Positions 18,801 through 27,267 of a stretch of DNA of 64,000 nucleotides are shown piece by piece. The stretch covers positions 361,825 to 425,824 of the forward strand of contig PHEH01000001.1 in NCBI GenBank assembly GCA_002841155.1. Direction: 5' to 3'. Below the pieces are notes generated by a model. That model was not told the origin of the DNA, did no database searches, and saw nothing but the letters and a program-made list of their open reading frames with translations. Source of the stretch: Alphaproteobacteria bacterium HGW-Alphaproteobacteria-18 (GTDB lineage Bacteria; Pseudomonadota; Alphaproteobacteria; Caulobacterales; Hyphomonadaceae). Position numbers and translations under genes: made by a program. Position 1 is the first letter of the stretch. Every line of letters starts with the position of its first letter.

Positions 18801-19755
18801 CCTTGCCGTCCGAGCCGCCGCCGAGGCCGCGAATGACGGCGTGGATGGTGTTGCCGTCGCGCTCAGCCTCATCGAGGCGGCGCAGGGCGACCATGCCGAT
18901 GCCTTCGCCGAGCATGGTGCCGTCAGCGGCGTTTGAGAAGGGGCGGCAGTCGCCCGACGGCGAAAGGGCCGGTGTCTTCGAGAAGCACATGAACATCAGG
19001 ATGTCGTTCAGCGCGTCGACACCGCCGGTCAGTACCATGTCAGAATCGCCGGCGCGGAGTTCGTGCATGGCGATCTGCAGGGCCGAGAGGCTGGAGGCGC
19101 AGGCGGCGTCGGTGACGTAGTTGCTGCCACCGAGATCCAGCCGGTTGGCGATGCGGCCGGCGACGACGTTACCGAGGAGGCCTGGGAAAGTGCTTTCCTT
19201 CCATTCGGCGTAATGGCTTTCGATGCGGCGGGCGATGTCCTGCACTTCGGTTTCCGGCAGGCCCGCCTGGCGCAGCGCATTGACCCAGGCGGGGCGCTGA
19301 AGGCGGCCGGCCATATGGGCGGTGAGCTCAGTGGCGGAGGCAACGCCGAGAATGACGCTGGTGCGGGTGCGGTCAAATTTGCCGCCACTGTCGCGCTCGG
19401 CATCGTCCAGCGTCATCTTCGCAGCGATGAGGGCGAGGAGCTGGGCAGAGTCGGTTGTCTGCAGCGCGGCGGGCGGGATGCCGAATGCCATGGGATCGAA
19501 GGCGACCGGCGAGAGAAAGCCGCCGCGGCGGCCATAGGTGCGATCCGGGGTCAGGGGGCTGGGATCGTAATAGTCGTCGATCAGCCAATGGGTGGCGGGT
19601 GTGTCGCTCAGAAGGTCGCGGCCTTCGAAGATGTCCCGCCAGAAGCCGGTGGTATCTCCGCGCCCCGGGAAGATGGCACCCATGCCGACGACGGCGATCG
19701 GCGCGGCAGGATCAAAGCTGGCAGGTTTGCGTGTTTCGGTCATGATTTCACTCAA
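15799..19755 (-). CDS. pfaA: Pfa-type synthase KS-AT-ACP-ACP (PfaA/Pfa2-like)
   Basis: 1318-aa megasynthase subunit. The ketosynthase (about 15-475) has Cys219 in DAACASSL, His354 in EAHGTGT and His395 in SQIGHT. The malonyl-type acyltransferase (about 583-890) has Ser684 in GHSFGE and His789. A long Pro/Ala-rich linker (about 920-1135) follows. Then come two nearly identical acyl carrier domains with LGVDSIK and phosphopantetheine serines Ser1175 and Ser1279. PUFA synthases commonly carry five or more ACPs, so two is few. The stop falls immediately after ACP2, at a slippery T7, and the KR continues in the -1 frame. The start overlaps the pfaD stop by 8 bp. A phosphopantetheinyl transferase is required but is not in this window. 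Confidence 0.93.
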   Translation of the reverse strand: MSEIMTETRKPASFDPAAPIAVVGMGAIFPGRGDTTGFWRDIFEGRDLLSDTPATHWLIDDYYDPSPLTPDRTYGRRGGFLSPVAFDPMAFGIPPAALQTTDSAQLLALIAAKMTLDDAERDSGGKFDRTRTSVILGVASATELTAHMAGRLQRPAWVNALRQAGLPETEVQDIARRIESHYAEWKESTFPGLLGNVVAGRIANRLDLGGSNYVTDAACASSLSALQIAMHELRAGDSDMVLTGGVDALNDILMFMCFSKTPALSPSGDCRPFSNAADGTMLGEGIGMVALRRLDEAERDGNTIHAVIRGLGGGSDGKGTAIYTPLPSGQARALRRAYDQAGYGPEAVDYLEAHGTGTKAGDRAEIEGLHLVFGDKATEDGPWCAVGSVKSQIGHTKAAAGSASLLKAVESLRRKILPPTIKIEEPADAIRDSACFYVNTEARPWISADTRPRRASVSSFGFGGSNFHVTLEEYTGPGAAKPPRVFPAELFLYSASDAAALAQQLGDATQTALSEDAFAAASEVTLKRFAANAPVRAAITATSPEDLAAKAQRLAAQITDGSAGVAPVPQGCSLSLHPATPGKIAFLFSGQGSQYTGMGADLAMAFPAARAVWDTAASHPVTGALKLHRLAFPPAAFDQVEFGNQTKRLTAMEHAQPAIAAVALSHLALIEALGLEADMAGGHSFGEIMALHHGGAFDTETALTIAAARGRAMADAAASNEGAMLAVQCDADAIRPLVEQIGGGLVIANDNGPSQVVLSGPVSVIQKAEDLIAQRGVKARRLPVATAFHSSVVSPAVDPFRDVLAGLKIRKPRLPVYANATAAPYKAKAADMAGEIAIQVATPVRFREEVEAMYAAGARIFLEIGPGNVVSGLVADTLGSRDYLAVSLDNKRANGLAQFLAALGTLSVAGITLDFTALLAETPPPVPKPAPSRHAVMLTGANHDRPYPPKDGAAGRAPPNPPRAQMAPPPAPQTPSSSSSQPIAAVSPERISTPMPDLPRTNDPSPAQPTEQPVYAAPSGAIERIWHEVSQRHQDYLQVTASVHTAYLNAAASLLGGAQLPPPQITAPPPALLPPPPRPAAAVAPAPAPAPQPAPQAAPTPVPATRAEVNIAPAPPAPKPYTNGHAAPDAVVPATQAAGPDPIALVRAIISEKTGYPEDMLEIDMDLEGELGVDSIKQVEILSTLRDRVPELPEIDPEKLVELRTIAAIAAMLGNVPAAETASSAPAPAMQPPAAASAPNSARGVSSDIVRALIAEKTGYPTDMLEDDMDLEGELGVDSIKQVEILSALRDRYPSLPEVEPEQIAELRTIRKIADFFA

Positions 19756-21355
19756 AGGGAACAGGCCGGAAGGAGAACAGCTCGGCGGGCACGGTCAGCC
19801 CCATAGACCGGAGCTGGCCGGCTCTTGTGACATGCGCGGCCCCTTCCATCAGGTTCAGCGCTATCTGGCGAACGGTGCGGGCTTCGACGGGCTCCAGGAA
19901 ACTGCCGGCGACCCATTCATTGAAAGCGCCCATCGCGGGGCCGCACCAGATCTGATAGTCGGCCACCCGGTCAGCCTGCCCTTCGCGGGCCCATTGGGCG
20001 CCCATGAAGAGGTAGCGGCGGGCAACCAGCGCCAAGCGCTTGTTGCCGTCTTCCTCGGCCCGCGCGGCCTCTGCAGGATTGACCCTCTGGATGTATGCGC
20101 GCGTGGCGGCCCAGGCGGCCGCGAAGGGCTCTCCCAGCACATCATCGATCCATTTCTGATCTGCTGTCGGCAGGGTCTCATAAGACGCGCCGCTGCGATA
20201 GAAGGCATGGAACTTCTTTCCGCGCATGGCGAACAGCGTGCCGCGCTTCAGCACCTGGACCTGAACGCCCTGTTCGAACATGTCGGCAGCCGGGGTCATG
20301 GCGACATCGGCCGGGCCAGCCCTGGCCAGAAGCGCGCGGCCTGCCTGGGCGAGGCCGGATTCGATGGCGCTCTGATTGATCGAGCCGGTGAGGACATAGG
20401 CCGCCCCCATCTGGAAGGCGGCGGCAACTGATTGTGGCGTGGCGATGCCGCCGGCGAGGCCGATGCGGATGCTGCTTTCGGGCAGACCATAACGGGTGGC
20501 AGTTCTGGCGCGGGCGGCACAGAGGGAACTGAAGAGCGGGGAAGCGGGACGGTTATCTGTGTGGCCGCCGGAATCGGCTTCGGCGGTGATGTCGGCGGCG
20601 ACGGGCACTTTGCTGGCCAGCTCTGCCTGCAGCGGGGTTATCGCGCCTTCTGCCACCAAGTCTTTCAGCATCTTTTCCGGCGCAGGCGCCATGAAAGCTT
20701 CGGCGACTTCGGCGCGGGAAACTTTGGCGAAGACGTGGTTGGCGCGCTGGACGCTGCCATCACCGGCGCGGGAGAGGCCGAGGGCCGTGTAGCGAACGAT
20801 GTCAGCCGTGAGCCGCATGAAGGCGGAGGCCGACACTCTCGAGACATTCTGCGACAGGAAGAGATCAATCACCGCCTTTTCCTGACCGGGTTCCTGAGGA
20901 GAGTGAATCAGGTTGGCGCCCCAGTTTCTGGCCTCGGGGCCGAGGGCAGCCTTGATTTCCTCAACGCCTGATTTGATCTCGGCGAGAGGCAATCCTGCGC
21001 TGCCGTAAAAGCCGACACAGCCGGCGCGGGCCGCTTCGATAACCATTCTGGGCGTTGCAATTCCACGCGCCATTTCACCAGCAACATAGCTGAAGCGGGC
21101 GCCGTGTTCGGCCGCGAAAGCGCGGTCGCCCAACCACTCAGGATAGACAGGCGGAAGCGTGGCGGTGCCGGGTTTACCGGCCGGGGGCAGGCCAACGGAA
21201 ACGAGTTCTGGAATGCCGGACTCGGGGATCGAAACCCATGCGCGCTCGCGCGGCGCCTCTACGGCGTTCCGTATCAAATCCAACACAATTTCCCGCCCTT
21301 CTGGCCGAAATGCAGCGGATCTGATCTCCGCGCCGTGCATAGTCTTAGAGGGCAT
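19748..21355 (-). CDS. pfaD: PfaD-like enoyl reductase (FMN, nitronate monooxygenase fold)
   Basis: 535-aa flavoprotein of the PfaD family, the trans-acting enoyl reductase of polyunsaturated and related fatty acid synthases. Characteristic segments are RMVIEAARAGCVGFYGSAG (near residue 105), GLAGGIATPQSVAAAFQMGA (near 304) and the following VLTGSINQSAIESG. It is the first gene of the leftward Pfa operon, the same order (ER, then Pfa2, then Pfa3) known from myxobacteria. ATG 21355 has no clear Shine-Dalgarno; ATG 21340 is an alternative start. It faces a divergent serine hydrolase across about 190 bp, which must hold the operon promoter. Confidence 0.93.
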   Translation of the reverse strand: MPSKTMHGAEIRSAAFRPEGREIVLDLIRNAVEAPRERAWVSIPESGIPELVSVGLPPAGKPGTATLPPVYPEWLGDRAFAAEHGARFSYVAGEMARGIATPRMVIEAARAGCVGFYGSAGLPLAEIKSGVEEIKAALGPEARNWGANLIHSPQEPGQEKAVIDLFLSQNVSRVSASAFMRLTADIVRYTALGLSRAGDGSVQRANHVFAKVSRAEVAEAFMAPAPEKMLKDLVAEGAITPLQAELASKVPVAADITAEADSGGHTDNRPASPLFSSLCAARARTATRYGLPESSIRIGLAGGIATPQSVAAAFQMGAAYVLTGSINQSAIESGLAQAGRALLARAGPADVAMTPAADMFEQGVQVQVLKRGTLFAMRGKKFHAFYRSGASYETLPTADQKWIDDVLGEPFAAAWAATRAYIQRVNPAEAARAEEDGNKRLALVARRYLFMGAQWAREGQADRVADYQIWCGPAMGAFNEWVAGSFLEPVEARTVRQIALNLMEGAAHVTRAGQLRSMGLTVPAELFSFRPVPFE

Positions 21356-21549
21356 TCGCAGACCGACTCAACCTCAAACTAAGGTTACCGGACGGGTTTC
21401 TTTGATATAGCTTCAGAATTCTACCATGATGCGAATTCTCTGGCGTTGCTCGCCTGAGGCTGCCTCAAATGAGGGCGTTTGAATTTCATGTCATTGCGCG
21501 CAGAGTAGGGTTGTCCAACTGGGAAGGCCGCGTTTGCGGGGAGCGGGGA
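21356..21549. promoter_or_regulatory. Divergent intergenic region with the Pfa operon promoter (location inferred)
   Basis: 194 bp between the leftward pfaD start and the rightward hydrolase start. The only gap upstream of the 13-kb Pfa operon, so the promoter is expected here. I could not identify convincing -35/-10 boxes or a recognisable operator. Confidence 0.4.
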
Positions 21550-22821
21550 ATGCGACGATTCATTTTGACCTGCGTGGTTTTAACTGTGTTGTGGACAGTT
21601 CTTGTAGGCATTGGCGCGCGCAATGGATGGCTGCGTCCAGATGCATCGCGATCCGGCGACGCTGCGGATTTCATCACTTCGGCTTCGGCGAAGTTCGCTC
21701 AAGGCTCCAAGGGCAATATAGCCATCGTGCTGATAGAGCAGGGCGAGCCCGTGCAACGCTATTTTGCGTCCCATGGCAAACCGGTAGATGAGCATACACT
21801 CTTCCAGGCCGCTTCGATGAGTAAATGGCTGACAGCCTGGGGCGTGATGGCGTTGGCGGAAGAGGGACGCATCGACCTCGACGCGCCGGTGTCCCGCTAT
21901 CTCACGCGCTGGCGTCTGCCGCCCAGCGCTTACGATAATGAGGCAGTGACGGTCCGCAGACTGCTCGCGCATACCTCAGGCCTTACAGATGGATTGGGAT
22001 TTCTGGGCTTTGCGCCAGGGGAAGACGTGCCGTCGCTGGTACAGGAATTGACGCAGACGACGGATGCAATGCCTTCTGCCGATGGCGTCGTGCGTGTTGG
22101 CGCTGAGCCTGGTTCGGAATGGCGCTATTCGGGTGGCGGCTATCTGATCCTTCAGCTGTTGATCGAAGATGTGACGCAGGACGACTTCAATACCTACATG
22201 AAAGCCGCGGTGCTTGAGCCGCTTGGTATGCTGAGCAGCACATTTGTGGACCCGGACGCCGCGCAGTTAGCCGACATTTTTGCAGCTGATGGCACGGAGG
22301 CGACACACTACACCTTTGCAGCCACCGGGGCGGCCTCGCTCTACACGTCGGCCGCTGATCTGACAGTCTTCTTGCAGGCGCAGGTTCCTGGGCCGCAGGA
22401 TGCGCCCGCCGGACGCGGCGTACTGACAGCAGACACGCTTCAGGAAATGAGCACCCCTCACGCCCACCTTTTCAATCAGCCGGTCTGGGGCCTTGGAGTG
22501 AGCCTTTACGTGCCAAATGGCAAAGGCGGATACGTGTTCGGCCATGACGGACAGAATTTTCCCGCCATCAACACGACGGCGCGGATCGATCCCGCCACAG
22601 GGAACGGCATTATCGTTCTGACTACGGGGAGCAGCACGCTGGCGCGCGAAATTGGCGGTGACTGGACATTCTGGCAGACGGGCAAGGTTGGTCTAGACAC
22701 CCTTATTCTGTTTGATGCGCCTTATATTCTGATGGTCTTCGCGCTGGGCGTTATCGCCATTGTGTTTTTGATCGTAGTTGCCAGCCTGCTCAAGCGGCGC
22801 CGGATGCGCCGCGCCGGATAG
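21550..22821 (+). CDS. Membrane-anchored class C beta-lactamase-family serine hydrolase
   Basis: 423-aa envelope hydrolase with an N-terminal transmembrane segment (residues about 3-22) and a second one near the C-terminus (LILFDAPYILMVFALGVIAI and onward), ending in basic residues. The catalytic SxxK motif is in AASMSKW, the Tyr motif is in RYSGGGY and the third motif is HDG in FGHDGQN. This family includes esterases, D-amino peptidases and transpeptidase-like enzymes, so the substrate is open. ATG 21550 is chosen over an upstream start because GGGGAG is 6 bp before it and it begins directly with the membrane anchor. Divergent from the Pfa operon. Confidence 0.85.
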   Translation: MRRFILTCVVLTVLWTVLVGIGARNGWLRPDASRSGDAADFITSASAKFAQGSKGNIAIVLIEQGEPVQRYFASHGKPVDEHTLFQAASMSKWLTAWGVMALAEEGRIDLDAPVSRYLTRWRLPPSAYDNEAVTVRRLLAHTSGLTDGLGFLGFAPGEDVPSLVQELTQTTDAMPSADGVVRVGAEPGSEWRYSGGGYLILQLLIEDVTQDDFNTYMKAAVLEPLGMLSSTFVDPDAAQLADIFAADGTEATHYTFAATGAASLYTSAADLTVFLQAQVPGPQDAPAGRGVLTADTLQEMSTPHAHLFNQPVWGLGVSLYVPNGKGGYVFGHDGQNFPAINTTARIDPATGNGIIVLTTGSSTLAREIGGDWTFWQTGKVGLDTLILFDAPYILMVFALGVIAIVFLIVVASLLKRRRMRRAG

Positions 22822-22870
22822 CCGGAGTCTATTCTGACTGGCAATTTCTGGATGCCTTGGGTGCCATGAG

Positions 22871-22960
<90 letters not shown>

Positions 22961-23170
22961 GGGCCGCTGCTGTTTCTCCGAAGCCTGCGGGGAAGGCAAG
23001 AGGGCAACGGCGTCAAATCTGTTACCGGCCCCTTAATCTTGCCTGTTGGATTACCTTCTGGCGTTGACGGGGATTCCACCATCACGTGGTAAACACGCTC
23101 CTGAAAGCGGTAGAAAGCCGCCCGGACCACCGAATGTGATCCGGTACTCAGAATGAGGAGATTAGCGGCC

Positions 23171-24400
23171 ATGCCGTTCAAGCGTTCGACTTTTGTTGGC
23201 CGGTCCAGGGTTGCCCTTTCGGTTCTTGCTTTTTCCTGTGCGCTCGGCGCAACGGCTGAAGCAGGACCGCGCGGCGCGCCCATCGTCTACAAGAACGACA
23301 CTCTGAACGCAGCCGCCCCTGTCCGCATGGCGCAGGCGCCTGTTGCTGCAGCGCCCCAGGCGAAATCTGGTGGCCCAGTCGACAAGGCAAGCGCCCGCAT
23401 CGAGTTTCGCTACCCTGATTCCCAGCCCTCTGGCGGGCAAGTGTTGACTGCATCTGCGCCAACAGCCCCGGCGGCCCCGACTGGCCGCGAAAAGGCCCTG
23501 ACCGAAGCCCCTCAGATTGTAGGCCCTCCCAGACCACTTGTTGAAACCGTTTCGCTTCAGGCCATGCCCGAACCGGCCGGGAAGGGGGTGACATACACCC
23601 CGATGCCGTCTGCGGTTCAGCCTGCTATCCCTGCTGACATGAATACCGAGTTCGTCGAAACAGGACTGGCCATCGTTTATGGTGAGGAATTCGCCGGACT
23701 GCCCACGGCCAATGGTGAAGTCTTCAGCCAGATGGAACTGACGGCGGCGCACCCCAGCCTGCCCCTTCCCAGCCTGGTGCAGGTAACAAGTCTCGACACC
23801 GGCCGTGAAATTGTTGTTCGCGTGAATGATCGCGGACCATTCGAAGACGGCGCCAATCTGCAACTGTCCCGCAAGGCGGCAGAAACGCTTGGCATGTCCG
23901 GAGCAGGGAAGGGCAATGTGCGCCTTCGTTATCTGAGCCCGGCGCCCGTACTGGCGACCCAGCCGGTTTCCCAGAAAGCGATCACGCCTGCCTTGCCACC
24001 GGTCAAAATGCCGGCAGCACAACCGGCTGTCACCCAGATGGCGGCAGCTCCAGCTGCGTCAGAAGATGAACTTCTCGGAGGTGGCCCCACAGGCGCGCCT
24101 TCCCCACGCCTCATGTCCATGACGGTGCCCCAGCAGCCTGCGGCATACATCGCTCCGGCCGCAACGACGGGAAACGTGTTCGTGCAGCTCGCCTCCTTCT
24201 CTGATATCGGAAATGCCGAATCGATGGTTCGCAGTGTTGGGGGCTCCCTTCCTGTCGACATTGTTCAGGCCCGCGTGAATGGAGCCGATTTTTTCCGAGT
24301 GCGCGTCGGCCCCTTCCAGGACCGGGACGCCGCCGAACAGATCCGTGCAAATCTCTATGCTTCAGGCACGGCAGACGGCCGTATCGTCACGGGATACTGA
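23171..24400 (+). CDS. rlpA: RlpA-family septal ring protein with SPOR domain
   Basis: 409-aa exported protein. It has a signal peptide (about 1-32, cleaved near ATAEAG), a disordered Pro/Ala-rich region, an RlpA-like double-psi beta-barrel (about 155-262) with the hallmark TANGEVFSQMELTAAHPSLP and VRVNDRGPF, a second linker and a C-terminal SPOR domain (about 335-409; VFVQLASFSD...FFRVRVGPF). SPOR targets denuded septal peptidoglycan; RlpA proteins are lytic transglycosylases in some bacteria. The start at 23171 is set by GAGGAG about 10 bp upstream. It precedes the D,D-carboxypeptidase gene, so two cell-wall genes are adjacent. Confidence 0.92.
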   Translation: MPFKRSTFVGRSRVALSVLAFSCALGATAEAGPRGAPIVYKNDTLNAAAPVRMAQAPVAAAPQAKSGGPVDKASARIEFRYPDSQPSGGQVLTASAPTAPAAPTGREKALTEAPQIVGPPRPLVETVSLQAMPEPAGKGVTYTPMPSAVQPAIPADMNTEFVETGLAIVYGEEFAGLPTANGEVFSQMELTAAHPSLPLPSLVQVTSLDTGREIVVRVNDRGPFEDGANLQLSRKAAETLGMSGAGKGNVRLRYLSPAPVLATQPVSQKAITPALPPVKMPAAQPAVTQMAAAPAASEDELLGGGPTGAPSPRLMSMTVPQQPAAYIAPAATTGNVFVQLASFSDIGNAESMVRSVGGSLPVDIVQARVNGADFFRVRVGPFQDRDAAEQIRANLYASGTADGRIVTGY

Positions 24401-24517
24401 GTAAGCCTCAGCGCCCCCATTGACGCTGACCACAAACCGGCCCTTTTTCCTGCATACACAGTGCAGAAGGCTGGCAGAGATCCTGCGGCCGCCAGAATGG
24501 CACAGGAGAAAGATATC

Positions 24518-25672
24518 GTGGTTCCCTTTCGCAAGGTGTTTGCGGCCCTACTGACCCTCGGGGCGCTCAGCGGCGCCAGTGTTTCGGCTCAGATGATCGA
24601 CACGCCGGCGGAATATGCCGTGATCATGGATCACGCGACCGGCAAGATCCTCTATTCCAAGCGCGGCGACGAGCCGATGACGCCCGCTTCCATGACGAAG
24701 ATGTTGACGGCTTTTGTTGTCTTCGAGCTGATTGAGCGCGGCGAGCTTTCACTTACGGACAAGTTCACCGTCAGCGAAGACGCCTGGCGCCGCGGTGGCT
24801 TCCCTTCCGGCACCTCTACTATGGGCCTGTTGCCCAAGGATACGCCGACTGTCGAAGAACTCCTTCACGGCGTTATCACCATGTCTGGTAATGATGCATG
24901 TATCGTTCTGGCTGAAGGCATTTCGGGATCTGAGGAGGCCTTCTCCCGCAGAATGACTGAAATGGCGCATCAGCTCGGCCTGACCTCCGTCAACTTTGTG
25001 AATACGACCGGACTGCCGGGCGAAGGCCATGTTGCATCGGCTGAAGACCTCGCCCGTATCGCCAAAATGACCATCGACAAGTATCCGCAATATTATGAGT
25101 GGTACTCGCTGCCCTCCTACACCTGGCGGCAGTATACGCAGGCCAACCGCAACCCTTTGCTGGAAGTCGCCGGCGCTGATGGTCTCAAGACCGGGCACCT
25201 TGCTTCGTCTGGATACGGTCTTACGGCCTCAGCAGTGCGGGACGGAGTCCGCCGCACAATCGTTGTGAACGGTCTGCCGACGATGGCGTCGCGTGCCCAG
25301 GAAAGCGAACGCCTTATGCGCGTGGCCTTCCAGAGCTTTGAGCTGAAAACGATCGGTCCGGAAACGCTGGCCCTTCCAGATGTCGAGGTGTGGCTGGGCG
25401 ACAACCGGACTGTGCCGGTCTCGCTGGCAGAGCCGATTGAAGTGGCCGGGCACAAGGCAGCCTTTGCCAAGGCCAAGGTCGAGATCGTGCTCGACGGGCC
25501 GGTGAAAGCTCCCATCAAGAAGGGCGAGCAGATCGGCAAGCTCGTCATCACAATGGAAGGTTCAGAACCTTCCGAAGCCCCCATTATTGCTGAGGCGGAT
25601 GTTAAGAAGCTTGGCTTCGCCGGCATGGCGATTGAAGGCGTGCGCACCTTCATCACCAGCAGCAATGACTGA
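24518..25672 (+). CDS. dacC: D-alanyl-D-alanine carboxypeptidase (PBP5/6 type)
   Basis: 384-aa periplasmic peptidoglycan D,D-carboxypeptidase. I choose the GTG at 24518 because AGGAG lies 9 bp upstream and the protein then begins directly with a signal peptide (VPFRKVFAALLTLGALSGAS) cleaved after SAQ; upstream ATGs give an extended N-terminus with no support. Catalytic motifs are SxxK in PASMTKML, SxN in MSGNDAC and KTG in LKTGHLASSGYG. A C-terminal PBP5-type beta-sandwich follows. No clear amphipathic anchor was recognised. It overlaps tmk by 8 bp, giving a cell-wall/replication operon. Confidence 0.92.
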   Translation: MVPFRKVFAALLTLGALSGASVSAQMIDTPAEYAVIMDHATGKILYSKRGDEPMTPASMTKMLTAFVVFELIERGELSLTDKFTVSEDAWRRGGFPSGTSTMGLLPKDTPTVEELLHGVITMSGNDACIVLAEGISGSEEAFSRRMTEMAHQLGLTSVNFVNTTGLPGEGHVASAEDLARIAKMTIDKYPQYYEWYSLPSYTWRQYTQANRNPLLEVAGADGLKTGHLASSGYGLTASAVRDGVRRTIVVNGLPTMASRAQESERLMRVAFQSFELKTIGPETLALPDVEVWLGDNRTVPVSLAEPIEVAGHKAAFAKAKVEIVLDGPVKAPIKKGEQIGKLVITMEGSEPSEAPIIAEADVKKLGFAGMAIEGVRTFITSSND

Positions 25673-26324
25673 TACGGTCTCCGGACACTTCATCACGCTG
25701 GAAGGCGGCGAAGGTACCGGCAAATCCACGCTGGCCAAAGCAATCGCCCGGAAACTCGAAGAGCATGGCCTGCGCGTCGTGCTGACACGGGAACCGGGCG
25801 GCACGCCTTTGGCGGAGGCGGCGCGTCATCTGCTGTTGCATCCGCCAGAAGGGCAGGTGTGGTCACCGCTTTCCGAGGCGCTACTGGTGAATGCAGCGCG
25901 GCGAGATCATCTTGAGAAACTGATCCGGCCTGCATTGGCACGGGGAGAATGGGTGATCTGTGACCGGTTTGCAGACTCCACGCGTGTCTATCAGTCGATT
26001 GAAGGCGGCGTGGAACAAGTCACCCTCCTCTCGATTGAACGTGACGTGCTCGGCGATACGGTTCCTTCAATAACGCTGGTTCTGGATGTTTCTCTGGACG
26101 TTGCCCGACAACGCCGCGCGGCACGCGCAGGCGCGCTCGACACGTTCGAGCGACGGCCGGATGCGTTTCATGAGGCGGTGCGGGCGGCGTTTCTGGACAT
26201 CGCGAGATCGGAGCCTGAGCGTTGCCGGTTGATTGATGCCAGCGTCACTCCCGATCTCGTTTTGAGCGCAGCCTGGGATCAGATCCAGCACCTGCTTCCC
26301 GAGCGCAGACTGGCCACATCATGA
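25665..26324 (+). CDS. tmk: Thymidylate kinase
   Basis: 219-aa dTMP kinase producing dTDP for DNA synthesis. It has the P-loop GGEGTGKST near residue 14, the dTMP-binding LTREPGGTP segment and the DRFADSTRVYQ motif. The start ATG at 25665 overlaps the dacC stop and gives a product of normal length; a longer frame is a shadow inside dacC. It is followed with a 4-bp overlap by holB, the standard tmk-holB-tatD arrangement. Confidence 0.96.
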   Translation: MTDTVSGHFITLEGGEGTGKSTLAKAIARKLEEHGLRVVLTREPGGTPLAEAARHLLLHPPEGQVWSPLSEALLVNAARRDHLEKLIRPALARGEWVICDRFADSTRVYQSIEGGVEQVTLLSIERDVLGDTVPSITLVLDVSLDVARQRRAARAGALDTFERRPDAFHEAVRAAFLDIARSEPERCRLIDASVTPDLVLSAAWDQIQHLLPERRLATS

Positions 26325-27256
26325 CTCCAGCGCTCCCCCTTTTCGGACACGATGGCGCTGAAGCCTCTTTCCTCTCAGCCTATCGAAGCGGGCGGCTCCA
26401 CCATGCCTGGCTGATTGAAGGACCGTCCGGCATTGGCAAGGCAAGGCTTGCCGAACGGATCGCGGCGTATCTTCTGGGCGCGCGCGGGCCAGCGTCTTCT
26501 CCCTTTGATGCGCCCGCTGACGACCCGGTGATGCGGGCAATTCTGGCAGGCAACCATCCTGACATGAGCGTTCAACGCCGGCAGCTGAACGACAAGGGCA
26601 AGCTGACGCAGGACATCACCGTCGAGCAGATCCGCCAGATGACGCAATTTTTCTCGATGAAGCCAGCCATGCGTGGATGGCGCGTCGGGATTGTCGACGC
26701 CATTGACGAAGCAAACCGCAACTCAGCGAATGCGCTGCTAAAGACTCTTGAGGAACCACCCGCCCAAAGCATCCTGCTGCTCGTCAATCACCGCTCCAAA
26801 CCCATCCTGCCAACCATACGGTCACGCTGCCGCGTCTTGCAGCTTTCTGTGCTGACCGACAAGGATTGCTTACGAGCGCTCGAAGCAGCAGGCGCTCCCA
26901 ATGACGCGGCGCGCCTGGCGCGTGGACGCCCTGGCCTGGGGCTGCGCCTGGCGTCGCCGGCGGCAGTCAACGCGGCAAGCGCGGCGCGCGCGCTCATCAA
27001 GGCAATGCCGAAACCCGCGGATAAACTCGTCACGGCAGCACTCACAGCCGCAAGTGATGGACCAGAAGCCGGGCTGGCCTTCAGGGATGAAATTCTCGAT
27101 TGGGTGGCACGTACAGCCGAAACAGAGCCTCGCGCTGCAAAAGTCTGGCTTGGCCTTGCAAGGCTCTCTGGCGATGCCGAAACGCTGAACATGGACACAG
27201 CACAGGTAGCCTCAAAAATTATCGCGGCGATGCATGATGCCGCGACTGGCAAATAA
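26321..27256 (+). CDS. holB: DNA polymerase III delta' subunit
   Basis: 311-aa clamp-loader subunit. Residues about 20-190 form an AAA+ module with a P-loop-like GPSGIGKA, and the SRC motif is visible in IRSRCRVLQLS near residue 165, as in clamp-loader subunits. The sequence DEANRNSANALLKTLEEPP (near 125) is highly characteristic of delta'. Start overlaps the tmk stop (ATGA). Works with the polymerase III tau/gamma and delta subunits to load the sliding clamp. Confidence 0.95.
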   Translation: MTPALPLFGHDGAEASFLSAYRSGRLHHAWLIEGPSGIGKARLAERIAAYLLGARGPASSPFDAPADDPVMRAILAGNHPDMSVQRRQLNDKGKLTQDITVEQIRQMTQFFSMKPAMRGWRVGIVDAIDEANRNSANALLKTLEEPPAQSILLLVNHRSKPILPTIRSRCRVLQLSVLTDKDCLRALEAAGAPNDAARLARGRPGLGLRLASPAAVNAASAARALIKAMPKPADKLVTAALTAASDGPEAGLAFRDEILDWVARTAETEPRAAKVWLGLARLSGDAETLNMDTAQVASKIIAAMHDAATGK

Positions 27257-27267
27257 ACGGCGGATAG

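Noticed and set aside
15847-18936. Two long plus-strand open frames (628 and 392 residues) opposite pfaA
   Set aside because: Mirror-strand shadows of the KS-AT-ACP gene; Gly/Arg-rich and without recognisable motifs.
24401-24435. Inverted repeat TCAGCG...CGCTGA after rlpA as a terminator
   Set aside because: Only 6 bp and no following T-run; too weak to list as a feature.
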